From GWE2-42-39 sp034003625 (GTDB lineage Bacteria; Bacteroidota; Bacteroidia; Bacteroidales; Prolixibacteraceae), in assembly GCA_034003625.1 (NCBI GenBank), contig JAVEYG010000007.1, positions 62,001 through 126,000 of the forward strand: a stretch of DNA of 64,000 bases, given 5' to 3'. The translations under genes were made by a program, and so were the position numbers. The notes below the pieces were generated by a model that was not told where the DNA came from, did not search any database, and saw nothing but the letters and a program-made list of their open reading frames with translations. How positions within the stretch are numbered: position 1 is the stretch's first letter; every line of letters begins with the position of its first letter. Shown piece by piece: positions 17,820 through 27,615 of the stretch.

Positions 17820-20800
17820 ATGAAAAAAAAGTGTATTAGAGGAAGCGGCTTTGATGCCTGCTTCCGAAGGATGTTTTTAATCATGAAACTTGTTGTTTTG
17901 TTGTTATTTGCAGGAGAAATAACTGTTTTTGGAACGGTTTATCCACAGTCGGCAAAACAAGATGCGGAACTGAAGAGCATTTCATCAAAAGAAATGTCAG
18001 GACAGGGAGGAGTTCCTTTTTTAACACCGGAACAACAATTCTCAGTGCAGCCAAAGAAAGACTTGTCGGGAATTGTTACCGATAAGATTGGTGCGCCTGT
18101 TCCGGGCGTCACAGTAGTTGTAAAAGGAACCACCGTAGGAACGATTACGAATGAAGAAGGACGTTTTAAATTATCTGTTCCCGCAGATGCACAAATGTTG
18201 GTTTTCTCATTTGTAGGCTTGAAGACCCAGGAGTTTCCCATTGGAAACAATCTGAATTTTCGTGTAGCCCTTGAGGAAGAAACGGTTGGACTGGAAGAAG
18301 TGGTGGCTGTGGGGTATGGTGTTCAGAAGAAAGCAAGCGTAACGGCAGCCATTTCCACCGTGGGGACCAAAGATCTGGTACAATCGCCCCAGGCCAACAT
18401 CAGTAATATGCTGGTTGGCCGGCTGCCCGGATTGTTTGCCGTTCAGGCCAGTGGCCAGCCCGGACAGGGGCAGTCCATCCTGAGGATCAGGGGGACCGGA
18501 ACGTTTACAGGGGATACTGCCCCGTTAATTTTAGTCGACGGGATTGAACGCCCCGACTACGACGACATCGACCCCAATGAAATTGAAAGCCTGAGCATCT
18601 TGAAGGATGCCTCGGCAACAGCAGTATACGGGGTCAGAGGGGCAAACGGCGTGATTTTGATCACCACCCGGCAAGGACGTAAAGGTGCCAGGCCCGAATT
18701 CAGTTATTCCGGTAATACGGCCATACAACAGCCAACCCGCTTACCTTCTTTTCTTGGGAGCTATGATTATGCCCGTTTGTATAATGAGGCCAAGAAAAAT
18801 GACAGTTATACCAACCAGTCAACCTATGTGCCAAGTTTCTCTGAAGAAGACCTGGAATTATACAGGGACCACACCGATCCGATTTTCCATCCGGATATGA
18901 ACTGGATGAAAGAGTTCTTTAAACCACATTCCTTGCAAACCCAGCATAATCTGAATATCAGCGGAGGCGCGGAACGGGCACGGTATTTTATTTCAGCAGG
19001 ATATTTCGACCAGGAAGGCATGTACCGGTACACAGAACTCAACCCTGAATTCAGTACCAATGCCAAATACAAGCGGTACAATTTTAGGTCAAACCTGGAT
19101 TTCGATATTACCAAAAGGCTTTCAACAAACATTAAGTTAGCAGGACAGGTTGAAAATTCAAACTACCCGGGTGTAGGAGCGAGGACCATCTTCTGGCACT
19201 TGCAGCGGACAAATCCCCTCAGTACTCCGGGGATTATTGACAACAAAGTGGTCACCCTGCAGGATCAGCAATCAGTGTTGAATCCGTACAGGACGTTAAT
19301 GCAATATGGATTTTTTCAGGAGTTCCGGAGTAATATCAACAGTTCCGTCCGTATAAATTATGAACTTGATTTTATCACAAAAGGACTGAGCGTTCACGGG
19401 ACCATCGCTTACGACAGCTTTTACAGACAAGCGATAACACGCGCAAAAGAACTTCAGGATTATTTAGTGGCAAAAGACCCAAACGATCCCAAGAAACCGG
19501 TATTCATTCCGCAAGGGGTTGACAGGCCTTTGGGGTTCGCGGAAGAAATGGGTAAAAACAGAAAAATCTATGCTGAAGCGGGTATTGACTATTCAAACAC
19601 ATTTGGTGTCCACACGATTACCGGCATGGTACTTTATAACCAAAGCAAATATTATTCTCCCTCCCTGGCTTTTTTAGTCCCGAATGGTTATCAGGGTATT
19701 GTTGGCCGAATAACCTACAATTTACACGATCGTTATCTGGCCGAATTTAATATGGGGTATAATGGTACCGAAAACTTCGCGAAAGGGAAACGGTTCGGAT
19801 TTTTCCCGGCTTACTCGTTGAGTTGGATCGTTTCCGAGGAACCACTTTTCCCACAAAACCAGGTGGTAACCTTTTTGAAGATCAGGGGATCATACGGCGA
19901 GGTAGGAAACGATAAGATTAGTGGCACGCGGTTTATGTACCGTCCTTCAGCTTACGCCTATAATAGTTACTATAATTATTACTTCGGAACAGTTGGTCAA
20001 AACTACAATAGTTACAAGGGATCCTACGAAGACAAAATCGGAAATCCTGACCTTACCTGGGAAAGGGCACAAAAAACCAACGTAGGATTGGAAATTTCAT
20101 TTCTGAAAGAGAAAAATATCACTTTCATCGGCGATTATTTTTATGAATACAGGAATAATATTCTGGCAAACAGGGGAACCATCCCGGTCATTGTAGGGGC
20201 CAACCTGCCTGCATACAACCTGGGAAGAATGGAAAACAGCGGATTTGAGATGGAACTGTCCGTACGTGGAAGATATAAAAATCTGTTCTATTGGTTAAAA
20301 GGTAATTACACATACGCACATAATAAAGTTTTATTCAAAGATGAGGCGCCGAAAACCTATGCTTATCAGAATGAAACCGGCAACCGTGCCGGTCAATTCT
20401 TTGGATTGATAGCCGACGGTCTGTACAATACCTGGGAAGAAATCAACGATCCCCAACGGCCAGTTTCCATGTGGGACAATAACCGCTTGCAACCTGGCGA
20501 TATCAGGTATGTGGACGTTAACAAGGATGGGAATATTAACCTTGATGACCGGATGCCAATTGGATATACCGATTTTCCCGAAAAGACATTTGGTATATCG
20601 GGCGGATTGAATTTCAAGGGATTCGATCTTTCTATACTCTTCCAGGGTGCTGCCAATGTTTCCATTCAGTATGCGCAGTATGCCCTCTGGCCATTCGTTT
20701 TGGATGTGAGCAGCGCCAAATCGGTTATACTCGAACGATGGACCCAGGAACGTTACGAAAAAGGATTGCCCATTAATTTTCCGAGGCTTGGGCTCAATCC

Positions 20801-21080
20801 TGTTGGGAATAAGCACAATTATCAGAGTTCTACTTACTGGACACGGGATGCAGATTATGTACGCCTGAAAAACCTCGAGATCGGTTATACGTTCAGCAAA
20901 GGGATATTAAGAAAGTTAGGACTTGAAAGCGTCCGGGTGTATGTTAACGGACACAATCTTTACACTTGGTCGGATGTAACCGACTTTGACCCGGAGTCTT
21001 TACGTGATCCGGATACCGGCGATCTGTTTAATTATCCGCAGCAAAAGGTATATAACCTGGGCTTAAATGTAAAGTTTTAA
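17820..21080 (+). CDS. susC: SusC-type TonB-dependent receptor, second copy
   Basis: This 1086-residue outer-membrane oligosaccharide importer lacks an STN domain. After the signal peptide a linker of about 40 residues leads to the carboxypeptidase-regulatory-like domain (about 81-160, LSGIVTDKIGAPVPGVTVVVKG), the plug (about 170-290, with EIESLSILKDASATAVYGVRG and GANGVILITTRQG) and a long barrel ending in LNVKF. It cannot signal to FecR as the first SusC does, so its control presumably depends on the shared sigma factor or other regulators. It pairs with the SusD gene 11 bases downstream. Confidence 0.95.
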   Translation: MKKKCIRGSGFDACFRRMFLIMKLVVLLLFAGEITVFGTVYPQSAKQDAELKSISSKEMSGQGGVPFLTPEQQFSVQPKKDLSGIVTDKIGAPVPGVTVVVKGTTVGTITNEEGRFKLSVPADAQMLVFSFVGLKTQEFPIGNNLNFRVALEEETVGLEEVVAVGYGVQKKASVTAAISTVGTKDLVQSPQANISNMLVGRLPGLFAVQASGQPGQGQSILRIRGTGTFTGDTAPLILVDGIERPDYDDIDPNEIESLSILKDASATAVYGVRGANGVILITTRQGRKGARPEFSYSGNTAIQQPTRLPSFLGSYDYARLYNEAKKNDSYTNQSTYVPSFSEEDLELYRDHTDPIFHPDMNWMKEFFKPHSLQTQHNLNISGGAERARYFISAGYFDQEGMYRYTELNPEFSTNAKYKRYNFRSNLDFDITKRLSTNIKLAGQVENSNYPGVGARTIFWHLQRTNPLSTPGIIDNKVVTLQDQQSVLNPYRTLMQYGFFQEFRSNINSSVRINYELDFITKGLSVHGTIAYDSFYRQAITRAKELQDYLVAKDPNDPKKPVFIPQGVDRPLGFAEEMGKNRKIYAEAGIDYSNTFGVHTITGMVLYNQSKYYSPSLAFLVPNGYQGIVGRITYNLHDRYLAEFNMGYNGTENFAKGKRFGFFPAYSLSWIVSEEPLFPQNQVVTFLKIRGSYGEVGNDKISGTRFMYRPSAYAYNSYYNYYFGTVGQNYNSYKGSYEDKIGNPDLTWERAQKTNVGLEISFLKEKNITFIGDYFYEYRNNILANRGTIPVIVGANLPAYNLGRMENSGFEMELSVRGRYKNLFYWLKGNYTYAHNKVLFKDEAPKTYAYQNETGNRAGQFFGLIADGLYNTWEEINDPQRPVSMWDNNRLQPGDIRYVDVNKDGNINLDDRMPIGYTDFPEKTFGISGGLNFKGFDLSILFQGAANVSIQYAQYALWPFVLDVSSAKSVILERWTQERYEKGLPINFPRLGLNPVGNKHNYQSSTYWTRDADYVRLKNLEIGYTFSKGILRKLGLESVRVYVNGHNLYTWSDVTDFDPESLRDPDTGDLFNYPQQKVYNLGLNVKF

Positions 21081-21091
21081 AATCAGAAGTT

Positions 21092-22834
21092 ATGAAGAAA
21101 AATATAATACTATCTGCTACCTTGATTATTTCCTTATCGGTAATATCTTGTAATGAAGATTTTCTTGAAAAACCGCCGAGTGTGGATGTAACTGAGGATA
21201 TCATCTTCTCAAAAATGGCAGAAACGGAGACTTTCGTTGCAGGAACATACAAGCTCAGCATTCCTTACGGATACCCGGCTGATTACGGGGCACAGCACGG
21301 CATTAATCAACGTGTATACGGCGGTATTCTCGCTGGTATTTGCGATGAAGCTGAAATGGGGAATGGGTGGACAAGCGCTCATGACTGGAACAACGGTGCA
21401 ATTACCCCAAATGCCATTATGAGTGAAGAAGATGACCGTTTTGAACAGCGCTGGCGGGCCGTCCGCAGGTGCAATATCCTGATGGAACGAGTTGGTACCG
21501 TTCCTGACGCTACTGAAGAATACAAAAACCAAGTCAAAGGAGAAGCACATTTTATCCGGGCATTGTTGTACTTTGAAACGGTAAAACGGTACGGTGGCAT
21601 TCCAATATTGTCAAGCCGGTTAAATCCCGGTGATGAACTCCTTTTACCGCGCCGGTCATTAAAAGCATGTATCGACTTTATTGTTGACGATTGCGATATG
21701 GCGATTAGCCTGTTGCCGGCGACCCAGCCTTCCAACATGAGAGGGCGCGCCCATAAGGGTGCGGCGCTCGCGCTCAAAGCAAGAACGCTTCTGTATGCTG
21801 CCAGTCCATTGTTTAACAGTGCTACGCCTTATCTTGATTTCAGTGGGAACGACAGCCTGATCTGTTACGGAAATTATGACAAGAACCGGTGGCAACTGGC
21901 TGCTGATGCGGCAAAGGCAACACTTGACTGGGCATCGTCAAACGGGTGTAGCCTGGTCGATGGGTACGGCATAGATCGAAATTATTTAATGGTCACCGAA
22001 GAACAGGATAATAAAGAAATCATACTTGCCAATAAAGCGTTCGCAGGTATCGGACAATGGGATAACAATACCTACGGCATTATCACCCCAAAGTTTGCGA
22101 GAGGGTGGTCGAATGGCGGTGTCAGTGTTCCGCTCAATTTTATTAAATTCTATGAAAAGAAAGACGGTACAAAACAGGATTGGAAGCTGGAAGGTGGAAA
22201 CAACCTGCTCCAGATGTATGCAGAACTTGATCCGCGCTTTAAACAGACAATTGCCTATCATAAGTCGCCATGGAACCAGCACATTGGGATACTTAATATG
22301 GTTGATGGGAGCGTACACCGTAATTTCTGCCCCGGGTCACATTGGATGCATAAAACGATCCCCACCGACCTGCTTTGGGATGCCATTATCATGAACTGGA
22401 TTGTGTTCCGGTTAGGCGAAGTTTACCTGAATTATGCCGAAGCCCTCAACGAAGCAGGGACCGGGCCTGATCCCAAAGCCTATGACGCAGTGAACCTAAT
22501 CCGCGCCCGTTCGGGAATGCCCCCTTTGCCATCCGGGCTTGATCAGGCACAATTCAGGGATCGGCTAAGAAACGAAAGAGCTGTTGAACTTTCTTTTGAA
22601 GAACATCGGTTTTGGGATATCCGTCGATGGAAAATTGCAGGCCAGGACGGCATTATGAAAGGCGATTTTTATGGTCTGTCAATCACACCTGTCGGAGAGG
22701 GAAGTTCAGAATTCAAGTATCTGCCAACCGTATTTGAAACCCGGGTCTGGTACGATAAGATGTACCTCCATCCCTTCCCGATCGGAGAAATATACAAGGG
22801 GTATCTGGTACAGAATCCCGGATGGCAGGAATAA
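21092..22834 (+). CDS. susD: SusD/RagB family lipoprotein, second copy
   Basis: This 580-residue surface glycan-binding lipoprotein is paired with the SusC just upstream. The signal ends in a lipobox (SLSVISC, Cys at about 20). It shows the family segments VKGEAHFIRALLYFETVKRYGG, AHKGAALALKARTLLYAASPLF, VFRLGEVYLNYAEALNEAG and ERAVELSFEEHRFWDIRRWK. It belongs to the longer, RagB-like type of SusD, as does the third copy and unlike the shorter first copy. Confidence 0.95.
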   Translation: MKKNIILSATLIISLSVISCNEDFLEKPPSVDVTEDIIFSKMAETETFVAGTYKLSIPYGYPADYGAQHGINQRVYGGILAGICDEAEMGNGWTSAHDWNNGAITPNAIMSEEDDRFEQRWRAVRRCNILMERVGTVPDATEEYKNQVKGEAHFIRALLYFETVKRYGGIPILSSRLNPGDELLLPRRSLKACIDFIVDDCDMAISLLPATQPSNMRGRAHKGAALALKARTLLYAASPLFNSATPYLDFSGNDSLICYGNYDKNRWQLAADAAKATLDWASSNGCSLVDGYGIDRNYLMVTEEQDNKEIILANKAFAGIGQWDNNTYGIITPKFARGWSNGGVSVPLNFIKFYEKKDGTKQDWKLEGGNNLLQMYAELDPRFKQTIAYHKSPWNQHIGILNMVDGSVHRNFCPGSHWMHKTIPTDLLWDAIIMNWIVFRLGEVYLNYAEALNEAGTGPDPKAYDAVNLIRARSGMPPLPSGLDQAQFRDRLRNERAVELSFEEHRFWDIRRWKIAGQDGIMKGDFYGLSITPVGEGSSEFKYLPTVFETRVWYDKMYLHPFPIGEIYKGYLVQNPGWQE

Positions 22835-22884
22835 TTGTCTGAAACAGATATGGAATTACATGGAATCTTAAAATCATTTAATAC

Positions 22885-25716
22885 ATGCATAAGATGAAAC
22901 AACTTTTATATAAATTTTTCCGATTCTGTCCGGTTTTGTTATTACTGATGTTCTTTGTTGCGGGCAACAGCTTATCTGGACAGGAAACGCTAAATAAAGA
23001 CGAATTACTACCAACAGCAAATGATTCATCCGCCGTTCCGGTTGCCTATAGCAGTTTCCCTCAATGGAAGATAACAGGAGCGATCAGTTCAGTGGGAGGC
23101 GATGGGTTGCGCCAAACCACCTCTTCCTCACTGGCCAATGCGCTTTTTGCCAGGATACCCGGTCTTACCGCAGTACAGGGTTCAGGCGAGCCTGGTTATG
23201 ATTCGCCTACTTTATTTGTAAGGGGATTGAGCTCGTACAGACAAAACAGGATGATCATCGTTGTTGACGGCTTTGAAAGTTCTTTTGAGCAACTGGTACC
23301 TGAAGAAATCGAATCGGTCTCTGTGCTTAAAGATGCTGCTGCAACCGCTCTGTATGGTATACGGGGAGCAAATGGAATATTGTTGGTGACGACAAAAAAA
23401 GGAATCAATAGTGCCCCCCAGATTACGTTCAGGGCACAAACGGGAATACAGAAGCCGGTTCGGCTCCCGGAACCGCTTGGCTCATATGATTATGCACGGC
23501 TTTACAACGAGGCCTTAGCCAATGAAGGTAAACCAGCGCGTTACTCCGCCGCCGCCCTGGGCGCTTACCAATCGAATAACGATCCCTATTTTCATCCCAA
23601 TGTAAACTGGTATGATCAAATATTGCGCCCATCAGCCCCCATTTCAAATTATGATTTGAATTTCAGAGGTGGTAGTGAAAATGTGAAATATTTTGTTCTA
23701 CTTAATGTGTTTCAAAGCGACGGACTATACGCACATACCGATCCGAAACGGAAAGAAAATTCAAATGCCCATTACATGAAATATAACTTCCGTTCGAATG
23801 TGGATGTTGACATCACTGATAACCTGATGGCATCCCTCTATCTGGGGGGTCGGGTAGAAGACCGTACCTCGCCCGGAGGAATAGGGAGTTTTGAACTCTT
23901 CGACAAATACCTTTTAACCCCTCCGAATGCCTTCCCCGTTTACAATCCTGACGGCACATACGGAGGAAATGCCATCTATAAGAATCCTTTGGCGATGGTG
24001 CTGGGCACAGGGTTATATAATGACCATAACCGAAATCTGCAAGCGGTTTTCCGTTTAAATTATAAACTGGACAGTTTCCTCCCAGGGCTGAGCGTAAACG
24101 GGGCTGTCGCATTCTCTAATTATTTCTCAGGAATTTCGCGTAAGGATAAAACTTTTGCCATGTATGAAATTTCGAAGGCTGGAAATGACACTATTTATCA
24201 ACAGATCGGACAGGATACCCCGCTTTCGGGAGCAGAAGGGTACCGTGAGCAATGGAGAAGGGCCAATACCCGGTTGGGCGTGAATTATTCCCGATCCTTC
24301 GGACATCACGATCTCGATGTCATGGGAATGTTTCTGAGAGACCAATACGTGATTGGTGGGAACAATGTACCATTTGCCTATGAAAATCTTGCTGGTAGCG
24401 TGAATTACGCTTTCAGGAAAAAATATGTTGCCCAGGTATCGCTGAGCTATAGCGGATCGGATAACTTCCCTAAAAGCAAAAAGCATGGTCTTTTCTATGC
24501 GTTTTCCGCCGGCTGGATTGTTTCCAATGAGACCTTTGTACGGGAATCTGACTGGCTGACTTACCTGAAAATTAAAGCTTCTTACGGTAAGACCGGAAAT
24601 GACCAGGTTGGAGGACAACGTTTCATGTACGATCAATATTTTTACCAGGAAGGAGGGTATTACTTCGGTACGGGAAACAGCTTTTACAATGGTTATACCG
24701 AAGGAAGCCTGGCAAACAAAAATGTCACCTGGGAAAAACGGAGAATGGTTAATCTTGGAATTGAGTCAACCATTTTTAAGAGAGTGAATGTGAACCTTGA
24801 TATTTTTAATGAAAAAAGATTTGATATACTTGCTGAACCGTATGGTACCATTCCTGATTTCCTTGGGGTAGGCTTGCCCGCGTTAAACGAAGGCAAGGTT
24901 GAAAACCAGGGATTTGAATTGCAGGTTCAATACCGCTCTCCACAGGAACGTGATTTCAGATATTTTATTGGAGGATCTGCCTGGTATGCAAGAAATAAGA
25001 TCCTTTACATGTCGGAACCGGTACAGCCTTATGGATATCTGAAACGGACCGGCAGGTCGATCGGACAACCGTTTGGCCTGGTCGCTGACGGATTTTACCA
25101 GGAAGCAGATTTTGACGCATCGGGGAATTTAAAAAGCGGACTGCCTGTGCCTCAGTTTGGACCGGTACAACCCGGAGACCTGAAATACAAGAACCAAAAT
25201 GGAGATAATGTCATTGATGTATATGATTATCAGCCTATAGGTAAACCAGCAATCCCGGAATGGACTTTTGGTCTGGAGACTGGCTTTGAATTCAAAGGTT
25301 TCGATTTTTCTGCTTTCGTTCAGGCCGTGACCAACCGCACCGCGTTCTTGCAGGGTTCAAACGTCTGGGCTTTCCAGAACAACGCAGGGATAACAACTTT
25401 CGCGTTGAACCGTTGGACCCCGCAAACAGCCGCTACAGCAGATTATCCAAGATTGTCGTCCACAACCAATGTGCATAATTATCAGCTTTCAGATTTTTGG
25501 CAGCGCGATGGAAGTTTCCTTCGTTTGAGGACAATTGAATTGGGATATACCCTTCCTCAGGAAATGATCAGGTTTGCAAAATTAAAAGATGTCAGGATAT
25601 ATGTCAATGGCAACAACCTGTTAACCTTCGATCATGTTAAGATTTCCGATCCGGAAACAATGACAGGATACCCTGCCATGAAATCCGTGCATGTGGGTGT
25701 GATCGTTAAACTTTAA
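22885..25716 (+). CDS. susC: SusC-type receptor, third copy, short N-terminus
   Basis: This 943-residue outer-membrane importer differs from the first two: it has neither an STN domain nor a carboxypeptidase-regulatory-like domain. The signal peptide (about 1-32) is followed by a linker of about 35 residues and then directly by the plug domain, with TSSSLANALFARIPGLTAVQGSG, EIESVSVLKDAAATALYGIRG and GANGILLVTTKKG, and the barrel (ending in VIVKL). Plug and barrel resemble the second SusC (shared LGSYDYARLYNEA and DPYFHPNVNWY-like stretches), so the two probably arose by duplication followed by domain loss. It pairs with the SusD gene 24 bases downstream. Confidence 0.93.
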   Translation: MHKMKQLLYKFFRFCPVLLLLMFFVAGNSLSGQETLNKDELLPTANDSSAVPVAYSSFPQWKITGAISSVGGDGLRQTTSSSLANALFARIPGLTAVQGSGEPGYDSPTLFVRGLSSYRQNRMIIVVDGFESSFEQLVPEEIESVSVLKDAAATALYGIRGANGILLVTTKKGINSAPQITFRAQTGIQKPVRLPEPLGSYDYARLYNEALANEGKPARYSAAALGAYQSNNDPYFHPNVNWYDQILRPSAPISNYDLNFRGGSENVKYFVLLNVFQSDGLYAHTDPKRKENSNAHYMKYNFRSNVDVDITDNLMASLYLGGRVEDRTSPGGIGSFELFDKYLLTPPNAFPVYNPDGTYGGNAIYKNPLAMVLGTGLYNDHNRNLQAVFRLNYKLDSFLPGLSVNGAVAFSNYFSGISRKDKTFAMYEISKAGNDTIYQQIGQDTPLSGAEGYREQWRRANTRLGVNYSRSFGHHDLDVMGMFLRDQYVIGGNNVPFAYENLAGSVNYAFRKKYVAQVSLSYSGSDNFPKSKKHGLFYAFSAGWIVSNETFVRESDWLTYLKIKASYGKTGNDQVGGQRFMYDQYFYQEGGYYFGTGNSFYNGYTEGSLANKNVTWEKRRMVNLGIESTIFKRVNVNLDIFNEKRFDILAEPYGTIPDFLGVGLPALNEGKVENQGFELQVQYRSPQERDFRYFIGGSAWYARNKILYMSEPVQPYGYLKRTGRSIGQPFGLVADGFYQEADFDASGNLKSGLPVPQFGPVQPGDLKYKNQNGDNVIDVYDYQPIGKPAIPEWTFGLETGFEFKGFDFSAFVQAVTNRTAFLQGSNVWAFQNNAGITTFALNRWTPQTAATADYPRLSSTTNVHNYQLSDFWQRDGSFLRLRTIELGYTLPQEMIRFAKLKDVRIYVNGNNLLTFDHVKISDPETMTGYPAMKSVHVGVIVKL

Positions 25717-25740
25717 TGAACTCATGAAAAAAATTAAGTT

Positions 25741-27459
25741 ATGAAAGTTAAAATACAAGTCATAATAACTGCCCTGCTTTTTGCAACCTTTCTAAGCAGC
25801 TGCAATGATGATTTTTTAGACAGGCAGATCGATTCGCGGCTTTCAAAAGACAGGGTATTCAAATCGTATGATTATGTCAGTCAGTTCCTGGTTGGAACAT
25901 ATGCCTGGCTGCCTGAAGGGTTTATGCGTATTGGCACGGTTACCAGTCTTTCCTCAGATCCGGTCACAGAAAATGCCATGTTAGCATCAGCATCTGATGA
26001 GGCCGAACATACCTGGGAAGGCGCCGCAATCCAGAAATTTAACAATGGAAGTTGGAGCCCTTATTCCAATCCTGAAGATCAGTGGGATTTTTTCTACACG
26101 GGCATACGCCGGGTTAACCTCTTTCTGGAAAATATCGATCAGGTAAACCTTGATGATTACAGGCTGAACCCGTTGCCCAACCAGCAAACGGAATACCAGA
26201 ACCGGAAAACCGACCTGAAACGGTGGAAATACGAAGCCCGGTTCCTGAGGGCCTATTTTTACTTTGAACTGGTCAAACGCTACGGCGGAGTCCCTGTGAT
26301 CCGCGAAACATTGTCGCTGGATGATGATTTAAGCCTGGTCAAGCGAAACACGATAGAGGAATGCATCAGTTTTATCGTCGAAGAATGTGACTCGGCTGCA
26401 GCAGGATTGAATATTTTTCCGGGAAGAATTTCGACCGATAATCAAGCCAGCGGGCGTGCTACTAAAGGCGCTGCCCTTGCCTTGAAAAGCCGTGTGCTGC
26501 TATATGCTGCCAGCCCACTCTTTCTGGATCCATTGGCTACAGATAGTTCCAAACCAACCAATCAGGGGAAATGGCAAAAAGCAGCCGCAGCTGCAAAAGC
26601 GGTCATTGACCTTGGGGCATATTCCCTGGAAACCTATGCCAAAGCATTCAATAACATCGGAAGTAAAGAACTTATACTTCCCCGTAGGTATGGAAGCGCG
26701 AATGATATTGAACAGGCAAATTATCCAATCGGATATGAAAAAGGAAAAAGCGGGACCACCCCATCTCAAAATCTCGTCGACTCCTACGAAATGGCAAATG
26801 GCAAACCCATTCATGATCCCGAATCGGGATATGATCCGCAAAACCCTTATGGCAACCGGGACCCACGTCTGTTGCAGACAATCATAGTCAATAACTCAAC
26901 GTGGAACAAACGTCCTGTTGAGTTATGGAATGGCGGACGGGATGGAAAAGGAAAAGACCAGGCCTCAAAAACGGGTTACTACCTCAAAAAATACGTAGTG
27001 GAAAACGTAGACCTTTTACAGGATAAAACGGCGGTTCATACCTGGGTACTGTTCCGGCTGGCCGAAATTTATCTGAATTATGCCGAAGCTCTGAATGAAT
27101 ACGATCCGGGGAATCCCGACATTGCCAAATATGTGAACTTAGTCAGAAAACGCGTCGGGATGCCCGACCTCTCTGGTGGTTTGTCTCAGGCAGAGATGCG
27201 CGAAAAGATACAGAACGAACGACGCGTTGAACTGGCCTTTGAAGACCACCGCTTCTGGGATGTCAGAAGATGGAAAATTGCACCTGAAACACTCGGCGCT
27301 CCCATAATGGGAATGGATATCACCAAACTTGACGCAGAGCACTTTCAGTATCAGAAAGTGCAGGTCGAAAACAGGGTATTTATGCCGAAAATGTATTGGT
27401 ATCCTATTCCTCAGAATGAACTGATTAAAACAGATTGGAATCAAAATCCCGGGTGGTAA
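25741..27459 (+). CDS. susD: SusD/RagB family lipoprotein, third copy
   Basis: This 572-residue surface lipoprotein is the partner of the third SusC. The signal peptide ends in LSSC (Cys at about 21). Family segments are YEARFLRAYFYFELVKRYGG, ATKGAALALKSRVLLYAASPLF, VLFRLAEIYLNYAEALNEY and ERRVELAFEDHRFWDVRRWK. It is similar to the second SusD, in line with duplication of the pair. A strong hairpin terminator follows 11 bases after its stop. Confidence 0.95.
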   Translation: MKVKIQVIITALLFATFLSSCNDDFLDRQIDSRLSKDRVFKSYDYVSQFLVGTYAWLPEGFMRIGTVTSLSSDPVTENAMLASASDEAEHTWEGAAIQKFNNGSWSPYSNPEDQWDFFYTGIRRVNLFLENIDQVNLDDYRLNPLPNQQTEYQNRKTDLKRWKYEARFLRAYFYFELVKRYGGVPVIRETLSLDDDLSLVKRNTIEECISFIVEECDSAAAGLNIFPGRISTDNQASGRATKGAALALKSRVLLYAASPLFLDPLATDSSKPTNQGKWQKAAAAAKAVIDLGAYSLETYAKAFNNIGSKELILPRRYGSANDIEQANYPIGYEKGKSGTTPSQNLVDSYEMANGKPIHDPESGYDPQNPYGNRDPRLLQTIIVNNSTWNKRPVELWNGGRDGKGKDQASKTGYYLKKYVVENVDLLQDKTAVHTWVLFRLAEIYLNYAEALNEYDPGNPDIAKYVNLVRKRVGMPDLSGGLSQAEMREKIQNERRVELAFEDHRFWDVRRWKIAPETLGAPIMGMDITKLDAEHFQYQKVQVENRVFMPKMYWYPIPQNELIKTDWNQNPGW

Positions 27460-27470
27460 CCTGATACTTG

Positions 27471-27517
27471 AATAAAGTGGGGAAAGAAGAAATCTTCATT
27501 CTTCCCCCCACTTTATT
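27471..27517 (+). terminator. Strong hairpin terminator after the SusCD genes
   Basis: AATAAAGTGGGG (27471-27482) pairs perfectly with CCCCACTTTATT (27506-27517), and the stem extends inward with AAGAAG/CTTC-TTCTT pairing. The stem itself supplies the A and T flanks, so it could work on both strands. It would separate the SusCD transcript from the enzyme genes or give partial read-through. Confidence 0.75.
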
Positions 27518-27615
27518 GTAAATCAAATTGTGATAATCGAAATTCATCGAGGTGGGAATGTTTTGCTTCTCACTTTCCAATTTCCTGTTTCAACAAAAAC
27601 AGAAAACAGTAAAAA

